Source of the DNA: Halichondria panicea
Taxonomy: Eukaryota > Porifera > Demospongiae > Suberitida > Halichondriidae
DNA: 64,000 bases
Reading direction: 5' to 3'
NCBI RefSeq assembly: GCF_963675165.1
Contig: NC_087377.1
Coordinates: forward strand, 12,448,632 to 12,512,631
Made by a program: the position numbers and the translations under genes. Below are positions 23,130 to 34,049 of the stretch, in pieces. Numbering within the stretch: the stretch's first letter is position 1; each line of letters opens with the position of its first letter. Under the pieces are notes generated by a model. It was not told the DNA's origin. It did no database searches and was given only the letters and a program-made list of their open reading frames with translations.

Positions 23130-25230
23130 GTAGACAGTTTTATACTGAGAATTTGAATGCATGCACTATAGCTTGTTGACATTTACTTTATTCACTCATG
23201 GCTGCATGACTAACGATAATAGTAGAATACTGAATTTTGTTGAATGCTAAACAAGCTTGTTTTCATATAACTGTAGGATGGTAACCTGATGTATAGGGAC
23301 AATACAAAGACAGCTGGCATCGTGTCATGTGCTTGAAAGCTTGTCACGTACGTGTACACATAAGCCGTTTAAAGATAACTATATATAGCATTCCTATTGT
23401 TAAATTTCGATGCTGATGCATTATGGCATAACAATTGGTGTAACAATTAATCCCATATGCATGCAGGACAATGATGAGCTATAAACTAATACCCACAGTG
23501 TACACAATTTAATGCAGTAGAGCTAGCAATTAAGATGCACTAGCTGCTTCATAATTATATAGCTACAAGTTAGGTACACAGTGAGAGTCGCGACTAACAA
23601 ACAATAGATCATGTTGGCATTTAATTTATCATAATTATGCCTATAATTATATCAAACTCTGGTGACACAAGGGTGCTTGATGCATCTGATAATTGTATGG
23701 AGTCCATGCAGTACTCTTTTTGATCCATCCCAACATACAGATACAAACAACTTTTCGTTGGCTTATAATTATGTAGACTCTCGCTATTCCAGCTCTCTGA
23801 AGTACGGCCACCTCGATACATCGGTCATTTGGTTTGGCACGGATTGCTAGCTTGATCTTTACTGCACAAAACTTGACCTGAAATGCTATTCTGTATACTG
23901 GCCAGTACTGGCTGCCTCAAACTTTGATGGTTTTTTACGTTTATTACGGCCGGATATGATATTTTGGGTATGGTTTGGCAGATAATATTGAATTTACACA
24001 TAGAAAGCAAAATGAGAGCAAAATGATCTGACAGAACTGCAAAATTAGTTATTAGATTCGAGGTAAGGACCGCTTTTTAGCCGCAGCTATATTCTGAAAT
24101 GCGGCCATCTCGCCAAGGGTGGCCAGATTTAATAAGAGTTTACTGTACATGAAAACTTTGTAAGCTATATGGACAACAAACGTAATACATATAATTATAC
24201 AGTCGTAGCGGTAATATCCACGGGTGGCACTCAGCTTACAGTTCAGAAGGGCATGAGGGAGGCAGTGCTTTTAGTAGTCCGTGGCTGTCCCCTTTTCAAC
24301 GTAGGTGAGAGAGAGAGGTGGGAGGGGGCGAGGCTTCGTCATACTAGCTTGTACGTGGTCTTCAGTACAGCATTCATATTCAACTCTACTGGCAGTGTGA
24401 GTGAGTGGATGGAGAGATTGGTTATTGGAATGTTCTATATACCCATTATTTCTTTGTGCCACATCCGTAGTGTACTATATATACTTCATGCTTTTGTCGC
24501 GTTGCATTAGTGACCTTAGAGTACAGTGTATACACACATGCAGCCATTGTGCTTGTGATATAGTCCCTATATTGTGTTCAGCATGTGAACTATTATTGCC
24601 TGCAAATACGAGGTATTGTACCATATACAGAAAGCTTGTGTCAGCAGTGGACAGGTGCACACTAGCCATTGTTCTCAAACTATAAATCACGTGCAGCTAT
24701 TGTACTGTGGTTTCTTTGTTTTGAACTGGCTTAGCGGTTTTTTCTGAATTTTGGCGTTTCAGGCGCGTCACAGCGATGATGTTATGGAACATTTGATTTG
24801 GCGATCTTCAGTAAAATCGACCAAATTGCCAGATTTTCCAGTTATACTGTAGCTATTTTGAATATTGGCTGCAAAAAATTATTACTAATAACTGATTATT
24901 ATAGCTATAGCCCAAAATGGACATGCAAATAAACAATAGCCATAATTATCAGCAGTATTGCCTAATAATATTGTTGATGTGTACAGTTAGATACACACTT
25001 ACCTCTACTTGAACATCAATTGACATTGGCTACTGTGAAAGTAGAAGATCAAAGTGTGCAAGATGACAGCAACATGTACAGTAAGTTTATACTCTGAGTC
25101 ACGACAATTAATAATTGCTGGATCTATAGTATGCATGAAGCTAATAAGAAACTAGACTATTTTGTCTATATTAAAGCTATATATAATTATACAGCAGATC
25201 TATCATAGAGAAGTTGATACTGGATTATGT
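23130..25230. other. Gene-free stretch
   Basis: No supported gene. One short open segment near 24987-25080 with an AG before and GTAAGT after could be an exon but has no partner. Confidence 0.3.
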
Positions 25231-25450
25231 ATTAGTTTTATTGCCCAGCACGAGTAAAACATGCCATATATTGCACTGGAGCAGCATAAATGCAGGCCCT
25301 CGGGCATTATGTCATCCAGTGCAATATATGGCATGTTGCACGAGGGCGCCTTCAATAACTAACTTGTTGCCCAATGACGTCAAACTCTTCTGATTGGTTA
25401 AGTTTTTTCCCTATAAATTGTCATGTGTTTTTGAGTGAATTTTAGTGGAT
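25231..25450. repeat. Palindromic dispersed repeat, copy 1
   Basis: ACATGCCATATATTGCACTGGA is answered by TCCAGTGCAATATATGGCAT, followed by GTTGCACGAGGGCGCC and AATAACTAAC. The same arrangement is at 30441-30660, and a fragment is near 30825-30855. Confidence 0.7.
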
Positions 25451-25661
25451 TCATGAATTCCATAATAGGTTTTGTTCCCACAACTAATGAAAAGGTACAC
25501 CCCGCCAACCCATGTAGTGGGAAATGTTATTAATATTATTCACATGCAGCTCCCCGCTGGGACTCTTAATTAGTCCTGTGCTGAGCTCCATTCCTAGCTA
25601 GTGTGTGCATCTAGTGTATGTCACCAAGAGCTTGGAAGCTTTCAAAGGCAGTTTTTTTTGA

Positions 25662-25959
25662 TAGCCTCGAGACCAGGCCGTTCGTTGTCTGAAAGAACGC
25701 CTGGTCAAGTTCCAATGTAGAACTTGTCTAATTGTTCCAGGAATTTTTTGGACCGATAATTGCCCGCAACAACCATATACTTATCCGTGAATATCATTAC
25801 GATGTATGCAGCTAGCTAGTATTGTTGTGTTTACAGTTTCCGATAATCATGTTCACAACCTACTCAAGCCTAACCACTCACTGACTCAGGTAGACGAGTT
25901 CTACATTGGAACTTGACCAGGCGTTCTTTCAGACAACGAACGGCCTGGTCTCGAGGCTA
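25662..25959. mobile_element. Foldback element with perfect 63-bp inverted ends
   Basis: The left arm 25662-25724 starts TAGCCTCGAGACCAGGCCGT. The right arm 25897-25959 is its exact reverse complement over the 63 bases compared. The ends belong to the TAGCCTCGA family also found at 31777, 32863, 60869 and ~14014. The flanking T-rich sequence (GTTTTTTT) is probably a target duplication. Confidence 0.85.
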
Positions 25960-26647
25960 GTTTTTTAAGTGTTGTATTATCGTTTCGGCTCTATATCTAG
26001 TGGCTTTGTGTACGTTCTACAAGGAGAGGCTGTGACTACAGTACAACATATTTAAAGCTGGGCATTGTATGTAGGTAAAATCAAAGCCACTTGGCTTTAG
26101 GTTGGTAAGTAATAATTATTCATTTTTGCCTTAATTAGTAGTAAGCTGGTTTTGAAGCAGCCCATGCATTTAGAAGTCATATCAAGGATTAAAATTAATG
26201 TATAGGTATACATGTCTCTTTGTATTCATTGATAGTTAGTTCATTGTATCGGCACAGTAATTTACGACAGAACTTTGCTACATTTCCCTATCATGTTTGT
26301 GACTGTACTGGAAGTACTCAACGGTACAGCCAGAACTCCTCTCAAGAATTTACTGTCGAAGCTGCTTTTTGCTGCTTGGAGGGTCTCACTAACTATTGCT
26401 ACTACCTTGCTGTGACTGTTCCATAGCCATTGGTTAATACATGGAGCTCAGTAGCCAGTTTATAGCAGTACTAGCTAGAAGTATGGGACAGAGGAAATAA
26501 AAGAAAATGTTGACCGAAACACGGATCGTCAATGCTATTTACATTGCGTTTCCCACCCTAATAGATATATATATAAGAAGGGAGAGGGATGGGAAACGAC
26601 TATGGTTTAGGCTAGCATCTATACACTTCAAGCAGCAAATTTTATCA
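25960..26647. other. Intergenic region upstream of the tandem-FN3 receptor
   Basis: A TATA-rich run (ATATATATATAAG) lies at about 26562-26576. A Cys-rich open segment at about 26230-26426 (CDCTGSTQRYSQNSS, FCCLEGLTNYCYY) ends in a stop and could be an old ectodomain exon, but it has no partner exons. Confidence 0.3.
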
Positions 26648-28838
26648 ATGTACTTCATTGTTTTAGGTGGTGGTATTATTTGTTGCTACAGTTACAGGAC
26701 TAGTGCTTGGTATAGGTATGTACAATTAATTATCATAGTTGTCCTTAATTTACTTGTTACGTATGATGTTTTTTATAGGTCAGGTGGTTGAAATTGCTTC
26801 AGATTTAGACGCAGCCGGTCGTAACTTTTCCTGCACTGGTGAAGTTGTCACATACACTTGTAGCGCTCAAGGAACCACCCTGTTTGTACAGTTTCCACCA
26901 TTACTAAATCAGCAAGCATTCATTAGCAGTGATCCTGTTCCTGATGTTCAGACATTCCCTACTGCTCTGAATGTTATTCTGACCCTGACAAGTGGAATGC
27001 CCAATTTTACTTCAAACCTGCAAATCAGAGTGTCAAGTGATCTGCAGCAGATGAATTTTTCCTGTTCTACGGACATTTCTGGCCCTCAGAACGATTTTGT
27101 ACTAACACTAATTCATGAAGGTAAGTTGTCATGCCGTATATATAGCGGGTAACTTTCGTTGGTGAAAATTTCGTATGAGTGAAATATTTCGTATAGGCTA
27201 AATATTTGTACAGCTCAGAATAGTGACATAGAACCTACGAAAATGTCCACCATACGAAAATATCCCGCTATAATTATATGATTATCCTTTTATATACAGC
27301 ACAAATCGAGCCACCTTCCACTGTGACATTCTCTGGAGACACGACAGTATCATGGACCCCACCTTTGAACCCCCAGTTTGACATTGATTATTATATTGTG
27401 AGAATTTACGTGGATGGAGTGCTGTACACAACTAGGAGCTCTCGTGATAATGGTCTGGACGTTACGTTGCCTTCTGGAGAAATCACTGCTGATGTTCGTA
27501 CTGTTAGCACTTGTGGTAGCATTAGCGCTGCACAACAGTCAGTGGGATCAATCTCAGGAGGATGTGCAAATGAATCAGTCTCTGCTGCAGGTTTGTTTGC
27601 TTCTGAAAAAAAATTATGTTTATGCCCAGCTCACAAAATTGTACGTAATAGTTAGCGCTGAATCAATGCACTCATTTCTTGTACGATAAAATCTATGCTC
27701 TCTCTGTAGCATTTTATGCCGGCTGGATTTTTTGGTTTTTACACTAATTGTTGTTTTCATCATCAAATATACGAACATTTCCACCATACGAAAATAACCT
27801 GCTATAATTATATATACAGTATATCCTTTCATGTACAGCAAAAATTGAACCACTGTGACATTTTCCGGAGACATGACAGTATCATGGATCCCTCCTTTGA
27901 ATCCCCAGTTTGACATTAATTATTATATTGTGAGAATGTACGTGGATGGAGTGTTGTACACGACTAGGAGCTCTCGTGATAATGGTCTGGACGTTAAGTT
28001 ACCATCTGGAGAAATCACTGCTGATGTTCGTACTGTTAGCACTTGTGGCAGCATTAGCGCTGCACAAAAGTCAGTGGGATCAATCTCAGGAGGATGTGTA
28101 AATGAATCAGTCTCTGCTGCAGGTTTTGTTTGCTTCTAAAAAAAAATTATGTCTATGCCCAGCTCACAAACTTGTACGTAATAGTTAGCGCTGAATCAAT
28201 GCACTTATTTCTTGTACGATAAAATCTATGCTCTCTCTGTAGCATTTTATGCCGGCTGGTTTTTACACTAATTAAATTTTTTGTTTTCATCATCAAAAAT
28301 ACAAACATTTCCACCATACGAAAATAACCTGCTATAATTATATATACAGTATATCCTTTCATGTACAGCAAAAATTGAACCACCTCTCACTATGACATTT
28401 TCCGGAGACACGACAGTATCATGGATCCCTCCTTTGAATCCCCAGTTTGACATTAATTATTATATTGTGAGAATTTACGTGGATGGAGTGTTGTACACAA
28501 CTAGGAGCTCTCGTGACAATGGTCTGGACGTTAAGTTACCATCTGGAGAAATCACTGCTGATGTTCGTACTGTTAGCACTTGTGGCAGCATTAGCGCTGC
28601 ACAACAGTCAGTGGGATCAGTCTCAGGAGGATGTGCAAATGGATCAGTCTCTGTTGCAGGTTTGTTTGCTTTTGATATATCTATGCCTAGCTCACAAAAT
28701 TGTACGTAATAGTTAGCACTGAATCAATGCACTCATTTCTTGTACGATAAGAGTATAAAAAATTATGCTCTCTCTGTAGCTGGCTTTTTGGTTAGCACAC
28801 TAATTGTTGTTTTCATCACCATCGCTGTTATCGTATAG
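26648..28838 (+). CDS. Ig + tandem FN3 receptor ending in a tail-less TM
   Basis: Exons: leader (start unresolved, near 26648-26709), Ig 26779-27120, FN3-1 27300-27590, FN3-2 27839-28122, FN3-3 28369-28659, TM 28780-28838. The Ig exon has FSCTGEVVTYTCSAQG...MNFSCSTD. FN3-1 and FN3-3 are 291 nt, phase 1-1, and near identical (TVSW, NPQFDI, YYIVR, VDGVLYTTRSSRDNGLD, CGSISAAQ). FN3-2 is 284 nt: a 7-nt loss near its start (GAACCACTGTGAC) creates a stop. It would have to be skipped, which its symmetric phases allow. The last exon encodes AGFLVSTLIVVFITIAVIV and stops at once, so the product lacks a cytoplasmic tail. The leader has an in-phase hydrophobic segment at 26667-26709 (VVVLFVATVTGLVL) but its ATG is unclear. 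Confidence 0.55.
27140..27285. mobile_element. MITE remnant in an intron (GCGGGTAA type)
   Basis: CCGTATATATAGCGGGTAAC on the left and CGAAAATATCCCGCTATAAT on the right, with GAAATATTTCGTA inside. Its right end was carried along in the tandem FN3 duplication. Confidence 0.6.
27300..28838 (+). repeat. Three tandem ~535-bp units (FN3 exon + TM exon)
   Basis: Each unit holds an FN3 exon, a GCTCTCTCTGTAG acceptor with a TM exon or its relic (27708, 28243, 28780), and before the next unit a MITE remnant (CACCATACGAAAATA). Spacing is 539 and 530 bp. In units 1 and 2 the TM exon is degraded (GCATTTTATGCCGGCTGG then a TAA). Only unit 3 keeps a full helix. Confidence 0.8.
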
Positions 28839-30440
28839 CACTGGCTAATGATCAATTGGAAGACAAAAAAGGTATCGGTCCTAATGGATTTGTAAATGGA
28901 GTTTGTTTTGGGGTGATAGTTTTTAGGTTGCTGTGTTTTTCTCACTGTAGATTTGAGATTTGAGATTTGAGGAGACTCTAAAATACAGTGTGTGTGTGTG
29001 TGTACATTTTAGTTAACATGTATACATTATATACGTACTACAATTTGTATTTATTTATTAAAATTGGTCGTTTAGTGTCTATAATTATGATACTGTCGTT
29101 TAAACTAGAGTAATTAATAATTTAACGTATCATTGATTCGGGGTAGGAGCACCAGAAGAGGTACGCCATAACCTTCTTGTTTTGCGTTCTTGACCTTTGC
29201 ACCGTACTTTTTCATACTAGGAAGGTTGGTCACACTGCATGACCAGGTGAGTACAGCTAAGCTTATTATTAGTGAAACATCAAACAGGACCTCAGAGAAA
29301 GGGGACACTTAATTAATATGGACAAATGTTTCCGTCTCAAAATGTCCTGTGCAAAGTATAAAATCTCTAAGGATAACCTCGATCTGTAGATCTGCCATAA
29401 ATATTATTACCTCATGACTGGGCAGTGTGGGTAGATGTGGTTGCCTGTCCTCTGGGGGTGGGGGGTGGACCAGAAATTCCCTCGTAGCCTCCTAGGAGAG
29501 ATCAAGGAGTTAAGTAAAGAGTGGACAAAATTTAATGTCTCAATGCTTGATACAGTGACTCTATAATAAACAGATTGTTGCATGATTGAAGGTTATTTGC
29601 ATGGGCTGGTCAACCTGCATGGCTGTATGAAAGTGTGTGAGTTAGCATGCATGTGGGATAACAGAGAGACACTGTTTTACTGTTTGCACCTTCGTTGAAG
29701 CAAAAAAATGCGTTCAGTCCTCCAAGTTGTCACTTACATGACTGTATGTGCTACAACTAAGAGCTATTTTATGTGACGTCAATCACGTGAAAAATGCCCA
29801 AACAACCATATATTAGGGTACAAAATGTCCGATGGTCACGAAGGTGTAGCTGTTCGAAGCGCTCTGGGAACGATGAAGATAATCGAATCCATGCAGCAAT
29901 CAGAGGCAGAAGTGATCACCAAAATAATCCATGTAATTTATGCAAAAGAAAAAAAGTGAGTTTCTGGAAGCTATTTCAAGAGAAGGTGTCACTGATACGA
30001 ACTTGGCTCAACACTGTTTGCGAATGAAAACACAACCTTGCATGGCCAGCGGTATATTCCTCGAGGTCATGAGAAGGGCAGACAAGAAGGAAAACTGCTA
30101 TTTTAATTAAGGTATAGGAGATATAGCCAAAAAAAAGCTTCTTGTCTAGTAAAGAAGCTGCACAATGAACACTACTAGATTTTAAAGATCATGAATGTTA
30201 TATACTTGTTGATCGATGAACGTATAGTGAGTGCATGCATGTGTATCAAATGCATGTGGATAGGATACTGTATTCGTTCTATTTTTGAGAGACTATAATA
30301 ATAATAATTATGACGAAAAAAATTTTAAAGTACATGTGTATAATTATGGTAGCGAAATAATTATTCAGAGTGGTGCTGTAATTATAGAACCAACACGGTA
30401 TAGGCAATAAAAGGATCACCTCAGAGAAATTGTATGCATG
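28839..30440. other. Gene-poor stretch with one coding-like relic
   Basis: About 29829-30108 reads like a broken coding region: MSDGHEGVAVRSALGTMKII continues to a run of A, and after a one-base shift EFLEAISREGVTDTNLAQHC leads on to MRRADKKENCYFN and a stop. I do not recognise it. The rest shows nothing supported. Confidence 0.3.
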
Positions 30441-30660
30441 TATTAGTTATTGCCCAGCCAGAGTGCAACATGCCATATACATTGCACTGGATGACATAAT
30501 GCTCCAGTTCAATATATGGCATGTTGCACGAGGGCGCCTGCAATAACTAACGTGTTACTCAATGACGTTAAACTCGTCTGACTGGTCTAATAAAAGACAT
30601 GTGTTTTGAAGGAATTTAGTGTATTCATTAGTTTTGCTGAATTCCATAGTACATTTTTAG
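30441..30660. repeat. Palindromic dispersed repeat, copy 2
   Basis: Same order as 25231-25450: ACATGCCATATACATTGCAC, ATATATGGCATGTTGCACGA, AGGGCGCC. About 90 bp of flanking similarity (CAATGACGT, ATGTGTTTT) is also shared. Confidence 0.7.
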
Positions 30661-30959
30661 GTTTTCTTCCCACTAATAGGGCTGAAAGTAGTAGCCTATA
30701 AAAGGGACCAAATGAGTTATTGGGTGGGATTGTGGGGCATAAGTCCCAAATGGAGAAATCTACTGCATTTACACACAGTGCAAGTGCATATAATGCAGTG
30801 CAATATTTTTACGGTAGCCATGGGAGTGGTGCAACATGCCATATACTGAGCACTGGATTGCTTTGATCTGGGCAACAAAGCCAATTGCCGCAGTATATAC
30901 ACTGGCATTTCGTAGTTGGAAAAAGAAAATTTCCGCATTTAGTTAGAGTTTCTATAATT

Positions 30960-31215
30960 ATAGGCTTCTATAGTCATGTTTACTTGGATTTCAATTCGTG
31001 GATTTGCAAAATAATGCTTCGTTCTCGAGTAATGCCTAGTTTTGCTTACTTGGAATGCCGTTGCAGCCTTTTCAGAAGAGCACGTAGCCAAACTTGTTTA
31101 CCGAGTGTTGCTACTCTACTTAGTAGTTAGCTCTACTATTGCACTAGAACGCTAGCTATTGGTAGCTGCAAGAGTGAGAAGAGAGCTGCAAGGCTCTGCT
31201 GATGCAGCCATTAAT
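30960..31215 (-). repeat. Dispersed ~330-bp repeat, copy 4 (reverse)
   Basis: Reverse copy with GCTTCTATAGTCATGTTTAC, TGCAGCCTTTTCAGAAGAGC and GCTAGCTATTGGTAGCTGCA. Confidence 0.65.
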
Positions 31216-31776
31216 TTTAGACTTGGTTATCGATCGTTTTTAACAACAATCTGGTGGATCATTACCTACTCTTAGAGTTTGCATGCAAAAAATGTTCATC
31301 ATAATGTCAGAGTGTATATAGTAGCTTTATGTTATGTAGCTTTGGCATCTCTACCGAGGCATCAGCATGCATGCACCTGCGGTGCTTTCATTGTATACAT
31401 GCTGTGTACAAGATAGCTGGCTGCTTGCATGCATGTGATGAGATAGCTGCATGCAGCACATTATTGAACTGTATACCTCTAAGATGGCCGATTAGTAGGC
31501 GGCTGTGCTAAGTCGTGATGAAATGCCTCTTAGTGTAACAATCTCAGAGGTACGTACGGCCGATCAACGATAATTATGATAAGTAAAAGACTGCCTTGGC
31601 ACCACAAAAATACGCCTTTTTCATAAAATTAATGGCAAAAAATTGCCGCTTTTTATTTTTAGGATGACCGAGGTGACACTTAACTTATAGTGGCGGCGTA
31701 ATTAGATACATCAACCTACGACAGCTTGTTTTTACGTAAGTTTTATATGCAATATCTATATACTCACCACAGTGCC
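31216..31776. other. Gene-free stretch
   Basis: Nothing coding is supported here. Confidence 0.3.
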
Positions 31777-32863
31777 TAGCCTCGATCCCAGGCCGAGTTT
31801 TCGCTTTTATAACGGTTAGGCAACAACTGGGCCTGGTACTAGTTGTCTGCGCATGTGTCAAATTTTCATTGTATATTTGTGGTCGGCAAAAATATTTAAT
31901 AAATCAATAATGGAAATTTGTACACAGAAAATGCACAGAGTGAGTACACAAAAGATGCACATAGGGAGCTGCTTCACAAAGGCCTGGGGAGTTGCCAGTT
32001 GTGCTGCAGCACAATTACAGTGACCCAGGGCAACTTCAGGATGATTGAATGCCTTCAAATTACGTTTCAAAAAGATTTAGCAGGCTGCTGGACTTCTCTG
32101 ATTCTAGGCCCCAACTCGTAACTCATTGCTTGAGAAAACGTAGATTCTCTTGATGTCTCTGAGCTACCCAGCAACGCTCGAATGAGCAGGTCATACTCCA
32201 GTCCTGTGTCTGTGAGTATAGGACAATATTAAAAGAAACCAAAGACGGTTAAACCCTTACCTCAAACTGTCCAGTCTCGTCCGTTAGTATAGCCAAGAGG
32301 AGCACTGTTGGGATAGCTGGATATTAGCCATTGCTCCTGTACAGAGAAGTAGACATTTTAAATACGTGTAGATCTATACATATTAAATTTCTCGGTTATA
32401 GTGTCATTGTCGACGAGCTGATGATGGCAGCACCAAGTTCTCTAGCTCACACTCTTCACTTGATCCACCATATTAATGATGAAACTATAGTCTACCTACA
32501 TTCTTGCCAAACATGAACAAGACTTGATAGCATAGCCGGCCATAGGGCCCACACAAAAATATCTGACCTTAACAAGCTTGACAAAGCTTTATACCTCTTC
32601 CCTTGTTGTTCAGTCTTCAGAATAAGCTTCAGAGAAGAGAGAAGCTTCAGCTAAGAGCCATTCCAATCGATTCCAATAATGATAAAACGGGAACTGACTT
32701 CTAGTACACGATAGTACACGAATATAAATGTCACGAAAGTGAACGAGAATATCCATTTGTCAGAATCTGACAAACGATTGACGCATGCGCAGACAACTAG
32801 TACCAGGCCCAGTTGTTCGCCTAACCGTTATAAAAGCGAAAACTCGGCCTGGGATCGAGGCTA
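31777..32863. mobile_element. TIR element with 9-bp target duplication
   Basis: The left end TAGCCTCGATCCCAGGCCGA at 31777 is answered by TCGGCCTGGGATCGAGGCTA ending at 32863. The inverted arms run about 80 bp. CACAGTGCC flanks both sides, a 9-bp target duplication that favours a Mutator-like (or other 8-10-bp duplicating) transposase. The interior has no supported transposase, so it is non-autonomous. Confidence 0.85.
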
Positions 32864-32955
32864 CACAGTGCCAGACATATGTAATCTATCTCAGAACCTT
32901 CCTTTTTCTTGCATGTGTCACAGCCATGCAGCCATAGTCCAGTGTATTACCAAGA

Positions 32956-33040
32956 GTTCATGGTATACTGTATACTCTGCACTTTGTCTGCATAGTCTAT
33001 GCAGACAATGAAAGTGCAGAGTATATACAGTACCATGAAC
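32956..33040. repeat. Near-perfect palindrome, ~42-nt arms
   Basis: GTTCATGGTATACTGTATAC is answered by GTATATACAGTACCATGAAC, with the centre at TGCATAG/TCTATGCA. As RNA it would form one long hairpin. Confidence 0.75.
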
Positions 33041-33324
33041 TGTTTTGCCATAGACTAAAAACATTTTAGTAGCTTTATGTTATGTAGCTTTACGCTTTAT
33101 TGCCCTGGTGAGGTTCGTTCATGGTTGAACTGTTGCCTTGTTTAGTATGCACTTTTTTGTAACTACTTTTACAACACTCTCTAGTTTTAAGACATAATTT
33201 ATAGAGATTGTTGGATTATATAAATGTCTGGTTTAGCGCTCTAGTTCTGGACTGTCTATAATAGTAGTCGACTAGATATTGAATGTGTCTAGACTATAAA
33301 TTATGTTGTTATAATGATCTTTAA

Positions 33325-33983
33325 CAGGGGCGTAGCTTAATGGTTTCCTAGTTGCCCAGAAACCCCCTTGCTTGCTGAAAAATGGGTGGGGCTGATCATG
33401 TGCTGAAGTTAATATTGACCACAAGTAGATTAATATCCAGTCTGTATTTATTGTGCCTATTAGTTACCTTCTGCAATCCAAGATAAGAGACCAAGATCAT
33501 CCCAGTTCCTCTACTACTGCTCAGAGTCAGACTCCAGACTGTATTTTACAGTGTATACTGCTAATGGCTGGAGACTAGCAAGAGTATGGATTGATATCTA
33601 GCCTGGATTTATTTCAATGCCTATTATTAATACTAGTTTAGCTTCTGCAATCCAAGATAAGAGACCTGATTGTTAGCCCAGTTCCTCTACTGCATGCTCA
33701 GTCTCACCACAATCTGATTCTCAGCTACCAACCTCAGAGCTCATGCTCACTGTCAATGCCAATGGTACTGATCCTGGTAGTACATTTGTACTTACAACTA
33801 TAAAGTTTAGGAGATGAGGCCGAGGAAAACTGAAGTTATCAAAAAATGCAGCCATAAGGGGTGTAACCGGCATAATTAAGGGGCGTGGCACTGGAAGTGG
33901 GCGTGACCTAAAAATGTTCGCGGCGCTATCGCGCCGCCTTATTCCTTCAGAAACCCCTTTAGTAAATGTCTAGCTACGCCCTG
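33325..33983. mobile_element. hAT-like non-autonomous element
   Basis: It begins CAGGGGCGTAGCTTAATGGT and ends AGCTACGCCCTG. Flanks GATCTTTA and AATCTTTA match at 7 of 8 positions, as expected for a hAT 8-bp duplication. There is no transposase frame. It ends about 65 bp before the ATG of receptor B. Confidence 0.65.
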
Positions 33984-34049
33984 AATCTTTATCATTGTTC
34001 TAGTTTAATCTGCACAGTTTAGCATTATTTATTAGATGCAGCAATTGCA

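Noticed and set aside
24169..24510. 113-aa open frame resembling the one at 6964-7188 (both contain FNSTG)
   Set aside because: Similarity is limited to a short repeat-like stretch. No splice context, so probably a dispersed noncoding repeat.
24987..25080. Possible exon (LEHQLTLATVKVEDQSVQDD) with AG and GTAAGT borders
   Set aside because: The frame is short and no neighbouring exon with a matching phase was found. Kept only as a note.
26220..26426. Cys-rich open segment as first exon of the tandem-FN3 receptor
   Set aside because: It ends in a stop with no donor in phase, and no signal peptide is evident.
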